A DNA stretch of 64,000 nt from Pseudomonas fluorescens. GTDB taxonomy: Bacteria; Pseudomonadota; Gammaproteobacteria; Pseudomonadales; Pseudomonadaceae. This document shows positions 1-8,391 of this stretch, piece by piece. Within the stretch, counting starts at the first letter, position 1, and every line of letters begins with the position of its first letter. The DNA is taken from assembly GCF_902497625.1 (NCBI RefSeq), contig NZ_CABVGX010000003.1:1-64000 (forward strand). Reading direction: 5' to 3'. Made by a program: the position numbers and the translations under genes. The notes beneath the pieces were generated by a model. The model had not been told where the DNA came from and ran no database searches. It worked only from the letters and a program-made list of their open reading frames with translations.

Positions 1-15
1 TCAACCGAGGCGCGC

Positions 16-43
16 ATTCTACAGCGCTCCGTGTTTCTGTCAA
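16..43 (-). promoter_or_regulatory. rRNA-type promoter, proximal of three
   Basis: On the minus strand a perfect TTGACA (43-38) and TAGAAT (21-16) are separated by 16 bases and followed by a GC-rich discriminator (GCGCGCC). It is the last of three tandem promoters with identical spacing in 1-375, all pointing off the left edge. This layout is typical of rRNA operons, and in P. aeruginosa an rRNA operon lies next to msrPQ. The rRNA itself is outside the window, so the target is inferred. Confidence 0.75.
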
Positions 44-135
44 GCGGTTATTTTAAGAAGTTTTCAAAGTTTCGCTTGGAAATCCTTAACAACTTCAACC
101 ACTTGCGCTTCCGATCTCTCGTTAGCGGGAGGCGA

Positions 136-163
136 ATTCTACAGCGTTACTCGCTGCTGTCAA
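136..163 (-). promoter_or_regulatory. rRNA-type promoter, middle of three
   Basis: Minus-strand TTGACA (163-158) and TAGAAT (141-136) with a 16-base spacer. The spacer ends in CGCTG, as does that of the proximal copy, which suggests the promoters arose by duplication. It reads leftward towards the presumed rRNA operon. Confidence 0.72.
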
Positions 164-339
164 CACCTCTTTTTCTCCGCTTTCGACCGAGAAGATCGAA
201 TCGTTAAAAGAGCCAAACAACACCGCCCTTCCAACTCCTTCCAGGCTTCGATGATCTGAAGCAAGCTCGCTATCGAAAACTGCGTAACTCTTTGTTTACC
301 AAGGAGTTTCCCGTTTCGACTGCGCCGGAAGTGGGGCGA

Positions 340-367
340 ATTATAGACTTCCAGAATCTGCCGTCAA
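340..367 (-). promoter_or_regulatory. rRNA-type promoter, distal of three
   Basis: Minus-strand TTGACG (367-362) and a perfect TATAAT (345-340) with a 16-base spacer. It lies 9 bases past the stop codon of msrQ. Between the three promoters (1-375) I see no reading frame; the stretch appears to be rRNA-operon upstream and leader DNA. Confidence 0.65.
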
Positions 368-375
368 CCCCTGAT

Positions 376-996
376 TTACGCTTTTCTCGCAGAATCTTGT
401 TTTCCACCCTTTAAACGAGGAATTCGTCGGGCAACAGACGGCAGACGCAATACTAACAACAGGGCACCTATAGAGGCGTAAAAAGCCCACTCTTTAAGGT
501 CGGCGCGAACAATCCACAGCATGTGCAGCAGACCAAGCCCCAGAATCACATAAACCAACCGATGCAGCTTTTTCCAGCGAACGCCCAACCGTCGCTGGCT
601 GTAGCGATTGGACGTAACTGCCAGCGCCAATAAGCCAAGAAACCCGAGTGCGCCGACTATGATGTAAGGGCGCTTGCGCAGTTCGACACCCAACTGGGAC
701 CAATCGAAACCGAGGATGAACGCGGTGTAACCGGACAGATGCAGCACGACGTAAGCAAAACACCACAAACCCAGCTGCCGCCGGACAGCAATCCACCCCG
801 CCCAGCCTGTAAGTTTCTGCAGGGGCGTCATGCTTAACGTCACCAAGAGCAACACCAACGTCCCCAAGCCAAGCCGATCAACCAATACTTTGCCCGGGTC
901 AGGCCCAAGGGTATCCGCCCATGCCTGATACAGCCAAAGCAGAGGCCACACCGCCGCCGCAATAAAGACGCCAACACGCCACAACGGATATCGCAT
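376..996 (-). CDS. msrQ: MsrQ, haem-binding membrane subunit of the MsrPQ methionine sulfoxide reductase
   Basis: A 206-residue inner-membrane protein of the YedZ/MsrQ family (ferric reductase-like fold) that passes electrons from the respiratory chain to periplasmic MsrP. Several hydrophobic helices are visible from residue 8 to about 190, with histidines in membrane segments (for example in VVLHLSGY and [17 protein letters not shown]) that fit haem ligation in this family. The length is normal. The start overlaps the stop of msrP by one base (TAATG arrangement), so the two genes are translated as a coupled pair. Repair of oxidised periplasmic proteins is the known role of the family; nothing here is unusual. 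Confidence 0.95.
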   Translation of the reverse strand: MRYPLWRVGVFIAAAVWPLLWLYQAWADTLGPDPGKVLVDRLGLGTLVLLLVTLSMTPLQKLTGWAGWIAVRRQLGLWCFAYVVLHLSGYTAFILGFDWSQLGVELRKRPYIIVGALGFLGLLALAVTSNRYSQRRLGVRWKKLHRLVYVILGLGLLHMLWIVRADLKEWAFYASIGALLLVLRLPSVARRIPRLKGGKQDSARKA

Positions 997-2009
997 TAAT
1001 AGTTCTTCCGCAGATCGAGGCCTGTATATAGAGAAGCGACTTCATCCGAGTAGCCATTGAACATCTGCGTGTCGCGCACGTTGGGCTTGAACAGACCGCT
1101 GGGTAAACGCCGTTCGCGCGCTTGTGTCCAGCGCGGATGATCCACAGTCGGATTGACGTTGGCATAGAAACCATACTCATCGGCCGCGATACTCTGCCAG
1201 GTTGTCTTCGGCTGCTCACTGACAAGGCTGACCCGCACAATGGACTTGACGCTCTTGAAGCCGTACTTCCACGGCACCACCAAGCGTAGTGGCGCGCCAT
1301 TCTGATTCGGCAATTCACGCCCATACATACCCACCGCAAGAATGGCCAACGGGTTCATCGCCTCATCCAACCGCAAGCCCTCGACATAAGGCCAGTCGAT
1401 CAAGGCAAAACCCGAGCGTTGCCCCGGCATGGTCTTAGGGTCCTGCAAGGTTTCGAAGCGGATAAATTTGGCTTTGGAGGTCGGCTCAACTTCCTTGAGC
1501 AACGCCGAGATCGGAAAGCCAATCCACGGGATGACCATCGACCACGCCTCGACACAGCGCAGACGGTAGATTCGCTCCTCCAACTGGTAAGGCTTCATGA
1601 AGTCTTCCAGCGCGTAGCGGCCGGGCTTTCCCACCTCCCCGTCGACTACCACGCTCCAGGGCTCGGTTTTCAGCGAGCCTGCGTTGGCAGCCGGGTCGCC
1701 TTTATCGGTGCCGAACTCATAAAAATTGTTGTAGTGAGTCGCATCCTTGAACGGCGTGATCGCCTCATCCTTGACGTTGACTGCTCCCCATTGAGTGGAA
1801 GGCAGCTTGTCGGCAAACCACGCAGGCGCTTTGCCCGGCTCGACATCGGCGTAGCGCGCCGGATCGGCTGCACCGGCCCAACGCGGCAGGCTGCCCACGG
1901 CCAGACCGGCCGCAGCGGCACCGAGCAGATGGCGGCGAGAAAGATAGAAAGATTCGGGCGTGACATCTGACTCAAGACAGTCGGATGACTTGGGGATATT
2001 GATGAGCAT
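996..2009 (-). CDS. msrP: MsrP, periplasmic molybdopterin methionine sulfoxide reductase
   Basis: The 337-residue catalytic subunit of MsrPQ, which reduces methionine sulfoxide in envelope proteins. A twin-arginine signal is visible at residues 24-28 (SRRHL) followed by a hydrophobic stretch and a cleavage region near AGA (45-47). The molybdenum-ligating cysteine is C152 in RLRCVEAWS, as in E. coli YedY. The ATG at 2009 has GGAG six bases upstream. The ribosome binding site lies inside one arm of an inverted repeat (2014-2057), so translation may be controlled by RNA folding. The family is induced by hypochlorite in E. coli; no regulator gene is adjacent here. Confidence 0.96.
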   Translation of the reverse strand: MLINIPKSSDCLESDVTPESFYLSRRHLLGAAAAGLAVGSLPRWAGAADPARYADVEPGKAPAWFADKLPSTQWGAVNVKDEAITPFKDATHYNNFYEFGTDKGDPAANAGSLKTEPWSVVVDGEVGKPGRYALEDFMKPYQLEERIYRLRCVEAWSMVIPWIGFPISALLKEVEPTSKAKFIRFETLQDPKTMPGQRSGFALIDWPYVEGLRLDEAMNPLAILAVGMYGRELPNQNGAPLRLVVPWKYGFKSVKSIVRVSLVSEQPKTTWQSIAADEYGFYANVNPTVDHPRWTQARERRLPSGLFKPNVRDTQMFNGYSDEVASLYTGLDLRKNY

Positions 2010-2013
2010 GGCG

Positions 2014-2057
2014 ACTCCGCAGTATTGGGCAACTGATGTACCAATAGACTGCGGAGT
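2014..2057 (-). promoter_or_regulatory. Inverted repeat covering the msrP ribosome binding site
   Basis: Arms 2014-2028 and 2041-2057 pair over 15 bases with a 2-base bulge and a 12-base loop. On the minus strand the 3-prime arm contains the GCGGAGT that serves as the msrP ribosome binding site, so the site is paired when the hairpin forms. There is no T-run, so this is not a simple terminator for pssA. It may block translation of read-through transcripts, or the palindrome may be a protein operator. Confidence 0.55.
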
Positions 2058-2072
2058 ATGGGGAACATTACA

Positions 2073-2930
2073 TTAAGGCAATGTTTTGTGCCGACGCAGA
2101 CGCAGCAAATATTGCACCGGACCGGAGGCCGCGTAGGCGAGGAACACCAGCAACAGGATTCGTGGCGGATCGCTGAACACGACAGCGAACACAAGGACCA
2201 CGGCGAGGATCGCCACGAAAGGTACGCGCCCCTTCAGGTCCAGTTCCTTGAAGCTGTTGTATTTGATGTTACTGACCATCAGCATGCCGGCAGCGGCAAC
2301 CATCAAGGCAACCAGGAATGACATCTTCGAACCCTGGATCCCGAAATCGCTGAACGCCCAGACGATACCGGCGACCACACCCGCCGCGGCCGGACTGGCC
2401 AGACCGATGAAATAGCGTTTGTCCGCCGTGCCCACCTGAGTGTTGAAACGTGCCAGGCGAAGTGCCGCGCCCGCCACATAGATGAAGGCCACCATCCAGC
2501 CGACCTTGCCCATATCGCCCAGCGCCCAACCGAATGCCAGCAATGCCGGTGCGACACCAAAAGCCACCATGTCCGACAGCGAGTCATATTCGGCGCCAAA
2601 AGCGCTTTGCGTATTGGTCATGCGTGCAACGCGACCGTCGAGGCCGTCAAGCACCATCGCAACAAAGATGGCGATCGCTGCGAATGCAAAATACTTGCTC
2701 GCATTGACCGAATCACCCGCACTCAAGGCGGCCTGAGCGCTCATGGAGTTGATGATGGAATAAAACCCCGCGAACAGATTCGCAGTGGTGAACAGATTCG
2801 GCAGAAGATAGATACCACGATGCCGGACTTTACGGCCTTCCGCGTCATGCCCTTCCTCAATGTGCTCATCAATGGGCAGCAGGCTTTCGGCGTCAGAAGC
2901 CTGGTTTGGCTCTTCGGGACGTTCGCTCAT
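2073..2930 (-). CDS. pssA: CDP-diacylglycerol-serine O-phosphatidyltransferase
   Basis: Makes phosphatidylserine from CDP-diacylglycerol and serine, the first step to phosphatidylethanolamine. This is the membrane-embedded CDP-alcohol phosphatidyltransferase type (PssA subclass II), not the E. coli peripheral enzyme. The full signature D-x2-DG-x2-AR-x8-G-x3-D-x3-D is present at residues 95-120 (starting DGLDGRVARM). About eight hydrophobic helices follow. I place the start at 2930 (285 residues) because AAGG lies eight bases before it; a longer frame to 3110 would run into ilvC. A terminator lies between ilvC and this gene, so it probably has its own promoter in 2931-3032. Confidence 0.95.
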   Translation of the reverse strand: MSERPEEPNQASDAESLLPIDEHIEEGHDAEGRKVRHRGIYLLPNLFTTANLFAGFYSIINSMSAQAALSAGDSVNASKYFAFAAIAIFVAMVLDGLDGRVARMTNTQSAFGAEYDSLSDMVAFGVAPALLAFGWALGDMGKVGWMVAFIYVAGAALRLARFNTQVGTADKRYFIGLASPAAAGVVAGIVWAFSDFGIQGSKMSFLVALMVAAAGMLMVSNIKYNSFKELDLKGRVPFVAILAVVLVFAVVFSDPPRILLLVFLAYAASGPVQYLLRLRRHKTLP

Positions 2931-3032
2931 GGACATTACCTTGCAACTGGGTGGAAAAATTTCGACAAGTGTCTGGGACGACGGTTCGGCCGCAAACGAT
3001 GGAGCTTTATACCAGAACCGATCCCCCAAACG

Positions 3033-3055
3033 AAAAAACGCGGCCTGGGCCGCGT
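3033..3055 (-). terminator. Rho-independent terminator after ilvC
   Basis: On the minus strand an 8-base stem (ACGCGGCC / GGCCGCGT) with a two-base spacer is followed by a run of T. It lies 20 bases past the ilvC stop. Confidence 0.85.
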
Positions 3056-3075
3056 CTTCCGTACAAGAGTGCGAC

Positions 3076-4101
<1,026 letters not shown>

Positions 4102-4140
4102 CTATATATCCAGGCCGTTCAGGCCATTCGCTAATTTGGT

Positions 4141-4632
4141 TTAGATGCTGAGTACTTTGTCGCCGCGGGCGATACCGGTTACGCCGCTGCGGACGGTTTC
4201 CAGAATCGACGCGGTGCCGATGGACTGAATGAAGCTGTCAAGCTTGTCGCTGGTACCGGTCAGTTGAACGGTATACACGCTGGCGCTGACATCGACGATC
4301 TGCCCACGGTAAATATCGGTAGTGCGTTTGATCTCGGCGCGCTGGGCGCCGGTCGCCTTGACCTTGACCAGCATCAGTTCGCGCTCGATGTGAGCACTCT
4401 CCGAGAGGTCGACCAACTTGACCACTTCGATCAACTTGTTGAGGTTCTTGGTGATCTGCTCGATCACTTCATCATGCCCGACAGTGGTCAACGTCAGACG
4501 CGACAATGTCGGGTCTTCGGTCGGCGCCACGGTCAGGCTTTCGATGTTGTAGTTGCGCTGCGAGAACAGGCCGACTACACGAGACAGAGCGCCAGGTTCG
4601 TTTTCCAGAAGCAAGGAAATAATGTGCCGCAT
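4141..4632 (-). CDS. ilvH: Acetolactate synthase small (regulatory) subunit
   Basis: A 163-residue regulatory subunit that activates the large subunit and confers valine feedback inhibition. An ACT domain occupies residues 1-76 (ISLLLENEPGALSRVVGLF), followed by the C-terminal domain typical of IlvH. I chose the start at 4632 (MRHIISLLL), which matches the conserved N-terminus; an upstream start at 4662 would overlap ilvI by 28 bases. It begins two bases after the ilvI stop codon, so translational coupling is likely. Confidence 0.97.
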   Translation of the reverse strand: MRHIISLLLENEPGALSRVVGLFSQRNYNIESLTVAPTEDPTLSRLTLTTVGHDEVIEQITKNLNKLIEVVKLVDLSESAHIERELMLVKVKATGAQRAEIKRTTDIYRGQIVDVSASVYTVQLTGTSDKLDSFIQSIGTASILETVRSGVTGIARGDKVLSI

Positions 4633-4634
4633 GA

Positions 4635-6359
4635 TTAAGTACGCTCCGTCTTGCTCAGCCACATATCGCGCATGGAGCCGTCTTTGATCTGCATTGGATA
4701 GACGTGCTCGCTGGTGTCTACCGATACATCTATGATCACCAGGCGATCTTTCATGGCGAACGCCTCTGCCATCTGCGATTTCAGGTCTTTCGAATCGGTG
4801 ATGCGCACGCCGACGTGACCGTAAGCTTCGGCCAGCTTGACGAAATCAGGCAACGATTCCATGTAGGAGTGAGAGTGGCGGCTGCCATAACTCATGTCCT
4901 GCCATTGACGAACCATGCCCAGCACACCGTTGTTCAGAATGACGATCTTGACCGGCAAACCGTACTGCAGGCAGGTCGACAGCTCCTGGATGTTCATCTG
5001 GATGCTGCCTTCGCCCGTTACGCAAACGACATCATCATCCGGAAAACTCAACTTGATGCCCATGGCTGCCGGAAAACCGAAGCCCATGGTGCCCAGACCG
5101 CCGGAGTTGATCCAGCGATTGGGCTTGTTGAACGTGTAGTACTGCGCAGCGAACATCTGGTGCTGGCCGACGTCGGAGGCAACATAGGCATCGCCTTTGG
5201 TGACTTCGCACAGGGTTTCGATCACGGTTTGAGGCTTGATGACGCTGCCGTCACCCTTGTCATAAGGGAACAGCCCGCGATCATCGCGCCACTCATCAAC
5301 CTGCTTCCACCAGCTGGCGACCGAGTCCTTGTTCGGCGTCTCGCCGATTTCCTTGAGAATCGCGACCATTTCGGTCAGGACGCTCTCGACCGGACCCACG
5401 ATAGGCACGTCGGCCTTGATGGTCTTGGAAATCGAAGCCGGATCGATATCGATGTGAATGATCTTGGCATTCGGGCAGAACTTCGCCGGGCCGTTGATCA
5501 CACGATCGTCGAAACGCGCGCCGACAGCGAGAATCACATCGGCATGGTGCATCGCCAGGTTGGCGGTGTAGCTGCCGTGCATGCCGAGCATGCCGATGAA
5601 CTGACGGTCGGAGCCAGGATACGCGCCCAGGCCCATCAGGGTATTGGTGACTGGCAGGTTGAGCATTTTCGCCAGCTCGGTCAGCGGCGCGGAGCCGCCA
5701 CCGAGGATCACGCCGCCGCCTGCGTACATCACCGGACGCTTGGCCGCCAGGAGCATTTCTGCGGCCTTGCGGATTTGCCCGGAGTGTCCGCGAACCGCCG
5801 GACTGTAGGAACGCAGCTTGGCTTTCTTCGGGAAGATGTATTCGAATTTCTCGGCCGGGTTGGTCATGTCTTTCGGGATGTCGACAACGACCGGGCCCGG
5901 ACGACCGGATTGCGCCAGGTAGAAAGCTTTCTTCATGACTTCCGGGATTTCCGAAGCGTGCTTGATCATGAAGCTGTGCTTCACGATCGGCCGGGAGATA
6001 CCGATCATGTCGGTTTCCTGGAACGCATCGGTGCCTACCATAGTGCTGGGCACCTGGCCGGAAATGACCACCATCGGAATGGAGTCCATGTAGGCCGTGG
6101 CAATACCGGTAATGGCGTTGGTCGCGCCCGGGCCGGATGTCACCAGTACCACACCGGCTTTACCGGTGGCACGGGCATAACCGTCAGCCATATGGGTCGC
6201 GGCCTGTTCGTGACGAACCAGAATGTGGGTCACTTCCGGTTCTTTGAACAGGGCATCGTAGACATGAAGAAGAGCACCGCCCGGGTACCCGTAGATGTAT
6301 TTGACGCCTTCGTCACGCAAAAAGCGGACGAGCATCTCACCGCCAGATAAAAGCTCCAC
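4635..6359 (-). CDS. ilvI: Acetolactate synthase large (catalytic) subunit
   Basis: The thiamine-diphosphate enzyme that forms acetolactate or acetohydroxybutyrate from pyruvate, the committed step for branched-chain amino acids. The catalytic glutamate lies in [18 protein letters not shown]. The diphosphate motif reads [10 protein letters not shown] ... LNN, with GEG in place of the usual GDG, which I believe is common in pseudomonads. The start is taken as the GTG at 6359 ([11 protein letters not shown], 574 residues) because AGAGGTGA lies five bases upstream and the conserved N-terminus begins there. The reading frame stays open to 6518, but the extra residues show no family similarity. 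Confidence 0.97.
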   Translation of the reverse strand: MELLSGGEMLVRFLRDEGVKYIYGYPGGALLHVYDALFKEPEVTHILVRHEQAATHMADGYARATGKAGVVLVTSGPGATNAITGIATAYMDSIPMVVISGQVPSTMVGTDAFQETDMIGISRPIVKHSFMIKHASEIPEVMKKAFYLAQSGRPGPVVVDIPKDMTNPAEKFEYIFPKKAKLRSYSPAVRGHSGQIRKAAEMLLAAKRPVMYAGGGVILGGGSAPLTELAKMLNLPVTNTLMGLGAYPGSDRQFIGMLGMHGSYTANLAMHHADVILAVGARFDDRVINGPAKFCPNAKIIHIDIDPASISKTIKADVPIVGPVESVLTEMVAILKEIGETPNKDSVASWWKQVDEWRDDRGLFPYDKGDGSVIKPQTVIETLCEVTKGDAYVASDVGQHQMFAAQYYTFNKPNRWINSGGLGTMGFGFPAAMGIKLSFPDDDVVCVTGEGSIQMNIQELSTCLQYGLPVKIVILNNGVLGMVRQWQDMSYGSRHSHSYMESLPDFVKLAEAYGHVGVRITDSKDLKSQMAEAFAMKDRLVIIDVSVDTSEHVYPMQIKDGSMRDMWLSKTERT

Positions 6360-6653
6360 GTTGTTCACCTCTAAAACGCCAGAATACCGTCCACATACAA
6401 GAGGACGGGTCTTAATAGGTTTACTTCTCGGCAGAGCATGAGCGACGGTGGTCGCCGACAACGTCAGCACTGACTGAGCAAGTATTGGGATCGTCCCAGT
6501 ATTGCGGGCCTTTCCCACCCAGCGCGAGGTAACGCGTTGCGGGTGTAACAGGTCGGCGCGGGTGTGCGCCTCATGATCTGCCGAGTGGGTCTGCTTCTGG
6601 CAGTCCCTCTACAGCGGACTTTGGATTCTTCTGTTTCGCCCTCTCCAAGTCAA
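6360..6653 (-). promoter_or_regulatory. Long ilvI leader with candidate promoter and hairpin
   Basis: A candidate minus-strand promoter is TTGACT (6653-6648) and AAGAAT (6630-6625), spacer 17. It would give a leader of about 260 bases before ilvI. A perfect 6-base hairpin CCGTCC / GGACGG sits at 6387-6408, about 28 bases before the start codon. I found no T-run terminator and no leader peptide clearly rich in Ile, Val or Leu codons, so classical attenuation is not supported. The rest of 6654-6758 shows nothing recognisable. Confidence 0.35.
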
Positions 6654-6758
6654 GTCGTCAATGTGCTTTATTGAAGTAAGCACATGAGAAAGCAAGAAAA
6701 AACCGCCAAAGCGTCACTGTGTTAGCTTCAATTGCGCGACCCACGACAAGGAAATGCC

Positions 6759-7175
6759 ATGCGATCGATGTTCCTCATTGCCAGCCTGCTGATCAGCCCT
6801 GCATGCATGGCAGGCCAGATCTACAAATGGGTCGATGCCCAAGGCGTGACTCACTTCGGTGCTCAGCCGCCGCAAGGCCAGGAAGCGAGCACGCTGACAC
6901 CCGCTGCGCCGCCCGCCAGCAAATCGCTGCCGACACAGAGCGGCACGCCCATCGGCGATCAGCAGGCGATCGATAAACAAGTGAAAAAGCAGGTCGCCAA
7001 ACAGGAAGCCGAGCTGAAGGTTTTTTGCGAACAGGCACGCACGAATCTGGCACAGCTGCAGAACAATCCACGCGTGCGAGAAGAGGTGGAGGGTGAGATG
7101 CGCCGATTGAGTGAAGAGCAGCGTAAGGAGCGGATTGTCGAAGCCCAGCGGCAGATTACTGAAAACTGCTCGTAG
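6759..7175 (+). CDS. DUF4124 domain-containing exported protein
   Basis: A 138-residue protein with an N-terminal signal peptide (MRSMFLIASLLISPACMA, cleavage near A18) and a DUF4124 segment (QIYKWVDAQGVTHFGAQPP) at residues 20-38. The C-terminal half is lysine-, glutamate- and arginine-rich and probably helical or coiled-coil. The function of the family is unknown. The start at 6759 has AAGGAA five bases upstream; a longer frame from 6732 has no ribosome site. A REP element begins at its stop codon. Confidence 0.8.
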   Translation: MRSMFLIASLLISPACMAGQIYKWVDAQGVTHFGAQPPQGQEASTLTPAAPPASKSLPTQSGTPIGDQQAIDKQVKKQVAKQEAELKVFCEQARTNLAQLQNNPRVREEVEGEMRRLSEEQRKERIVEAQRQITENCS

Positions 7176-7271
7176 GAGCCGCCGAGCGAAGCGAGACTGC
7201 GATCTTTTGGTTCTGCATTTGGAACAACCACATTAAAAGATCGCAGCCTCGTTTCACTCGACAGCTCCTAC
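7172..7271 (+). repeat. REP/BIME pair, GTAGGAGC family
   Basis: Two inverted REP units: GTAGGAGC ... GACTGCGATCTTTT and its inverse AAAAGATCGCAG ... GCTCCTAC. The first overlaps the stop codon of the DUF4124 gene. It separates two convergent genes and may protect or terminate both transcripts. Confidence 0.85.
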
Positions 7272-7290
7272 GGTTCCACCGGGACAGCCG

Positions 7291-7626
7291 TCAGCGGGAC
7301 TGCGTGATCAGGAGATCGAACTCTTTGAGCAGAACCTGCAATTGCCGATCCTTGCCTTGAACATTGCGCGCGGCGAAGACCATTTCGGCCATTTCCTGGA
7401 TCCCGGAAGCGTTCGGCAAAGGCAGATCCTGCTCGAGGATGATCTTCATGCGCGGCAGGAAGATCCACTGCAACCACTGTTCAAAGTCCAGTGTGTCGAC
7501 CGAGAAAGGCTCGACACTGGACAAGGCTTCGGCTGAGGGCGAGTCATCTTCCCACCAGCCTTGAACCCGCAGTTCGCGCTCGATCAGCAGCAGCTGCTCG
7601 GCAATTTTCGGAAAGCGTGCGTCCAT
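7291..7626 (-). CDS. YqcC family protein
   Basis: A 111-residue cytoplasmic protein of the YqcC family (DUF446), unknown in function. Conserved family features are visible: the helix LLLIERELRVQGWW near residue 12 and FEQWLQWIFLPRM near residue 50. The gene is the third of a minus-strand operon mrcB-lpoP-yqcC; its ATG overlaps the lpoP stop (TGATG). Confidence 0.85.
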   Translation of the reverse strand: MDARFPKIAEQLLLIERELRVQGWWEDDSPSAEALSSVEPFSVDTLDFEQWLQWIFLPRMKIILEQDLPLPNASGIQEMAEMVFAARNVQGKDRQLQVLLKEFDLLITQSR

Positions 7627-8375
7627 CAGGAAGCTACCTTGGCCTTCTGACGGGCCAATGCAGCGCCAGCGGAATCACCCTGTTTCTCACGGGCCTGCGC
7701 GATCAATTCCCAGAGACTGGCCTGCAGCGCAGGGCGACCATTGGCGAACGTCAGACCACGACGGGCAAGCTGCTCAGCCTGGCCCGCATCACCTTGAGCC
7801 ATGCGCACTTGAGCCAGTCGATAAAGGACCTGCGGCTCACGTGGCGCAACGCGCTGAGCGCGTTCGAGGCTGGAAGTCGCGCCATTCAGATCGCCGCCCG
7901 CCTGCTGTTGCTGAGCAGTGGTCAGCAGCGCCAGCACCGGGCCATCGAGCTGCTCGTCGGCGGACAGACCGCCCGAGCTCGCCGAAGGAATGCCGCTCGG
8001 CGTCGCCGGCATGCTGTAGCTGCCCTGATTGACCGGCGCCGATTGCACCGGCGACGTATCGATCGGGCCTGGCGTGATCGGGCCTGGCGTGATCGGGCCT
8101 GGCGTGATCGGTGACGTGCTGATCGGCGCCGATGCAACGGCGCCGCCACCGGGCACCATCACGACTACGCCGGTATCACCCTGAGGAATCGCTTGCGTCT
8201 GGTTTTGCACAGGACGTTGTACCGTCGTCTGCCGAAAACCGCCGTTGGCCGAAACACGTTCGCTATTGGAGACGGCGCTGCCGGAATCCACTACAGGAAT
8301 CGAACCACGCTGCACGCTGGAGCAACCGCTGAGCAAAGCCACGGCGGCAACCGCTGGAATCAACCACTTGTTCAC
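7626..8375 (-). CDS. lpoP: LpoP-type TPR lipoprotein, activator of PBP1b
   Basis: A 249-residue outer-membrane lipoprotein: signal ends in LLSGC with the lipidated cysteine at C18. A disordered proline-rich linker (about residues 35-125) leads to a tetratricopeptide domain (about 135-245: ALLTTAQQQQAGGDLNGA, LYRLAQVRMAQGDAGQAEQLA, LWELIAQAREKQGDSAGAAL). In P. aeruginosa LpoP is encoded next to ponB/mrcB and is needed for PBP1b activity. Position just downstream of mrcB and the same architecture support this name. The linker should span the periplasm; it contains an in-frame tandem repeat at 8061-8111. Confidence 0.82.
   Translation of the reverse strand: MNKWLIPAVAAVALLSGCSSVQRGSIPVVDSGSAVSNSERVSANGGFRQTTVQRPVQNQTQAIPQGDTGVVVMVPGGGAVASAPISTSPITPGPITPGPITPGPIDTSPVQSAPVNQGSYSMPATPSGIPSASSGGLSADEQLDGPVLALLTTAQQQQAGGDLNGATSSLERAQRVAPREPQVLYRLAQVRMAQGDAGQAEQLARRGLTFANGRPALQASLWELIAQAREKQGDSAGAALARQKAKVAS
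8061..8111 (-). repeat. In-frame 15-bp tandem repeat in lpoP
   Basis: Three exact copies of a 15-mer (8061-8075, 8076-8090, 8091-8105) plus six bases encode repeated TPGPI in the linker of LpoP. Copy number can change without breaking the frame. Confidence 0.9.
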
Positions 8376-8391
8376 TTGAAACCCTCTTTGC

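Noticed and set aside
4704..6350. A 548-residue open frame opposite ilvI
   Set aside because: Antisense shadow of a well-conserved gene; histidine- and arginine-rich composition typical of such frames. The same applies to long frames opposite mrcB, pcnB, ilvC, pgi and ndh.
4635..6359. GEG instead of GDG in the thiamine-diphosphate motif of IlvI as a defect
   Set aside because: Glutamate can serve the same metal role, and I recall this variant as usual in pseudomonads.
6465..6574. A 36-codon frame in the ilvI leader as an attenuator peptide
   Set aside because: It is not clearly enriched in Ile, Val or Leu codons, has no ribosome site, and no terminator/antiterminator pair was found.
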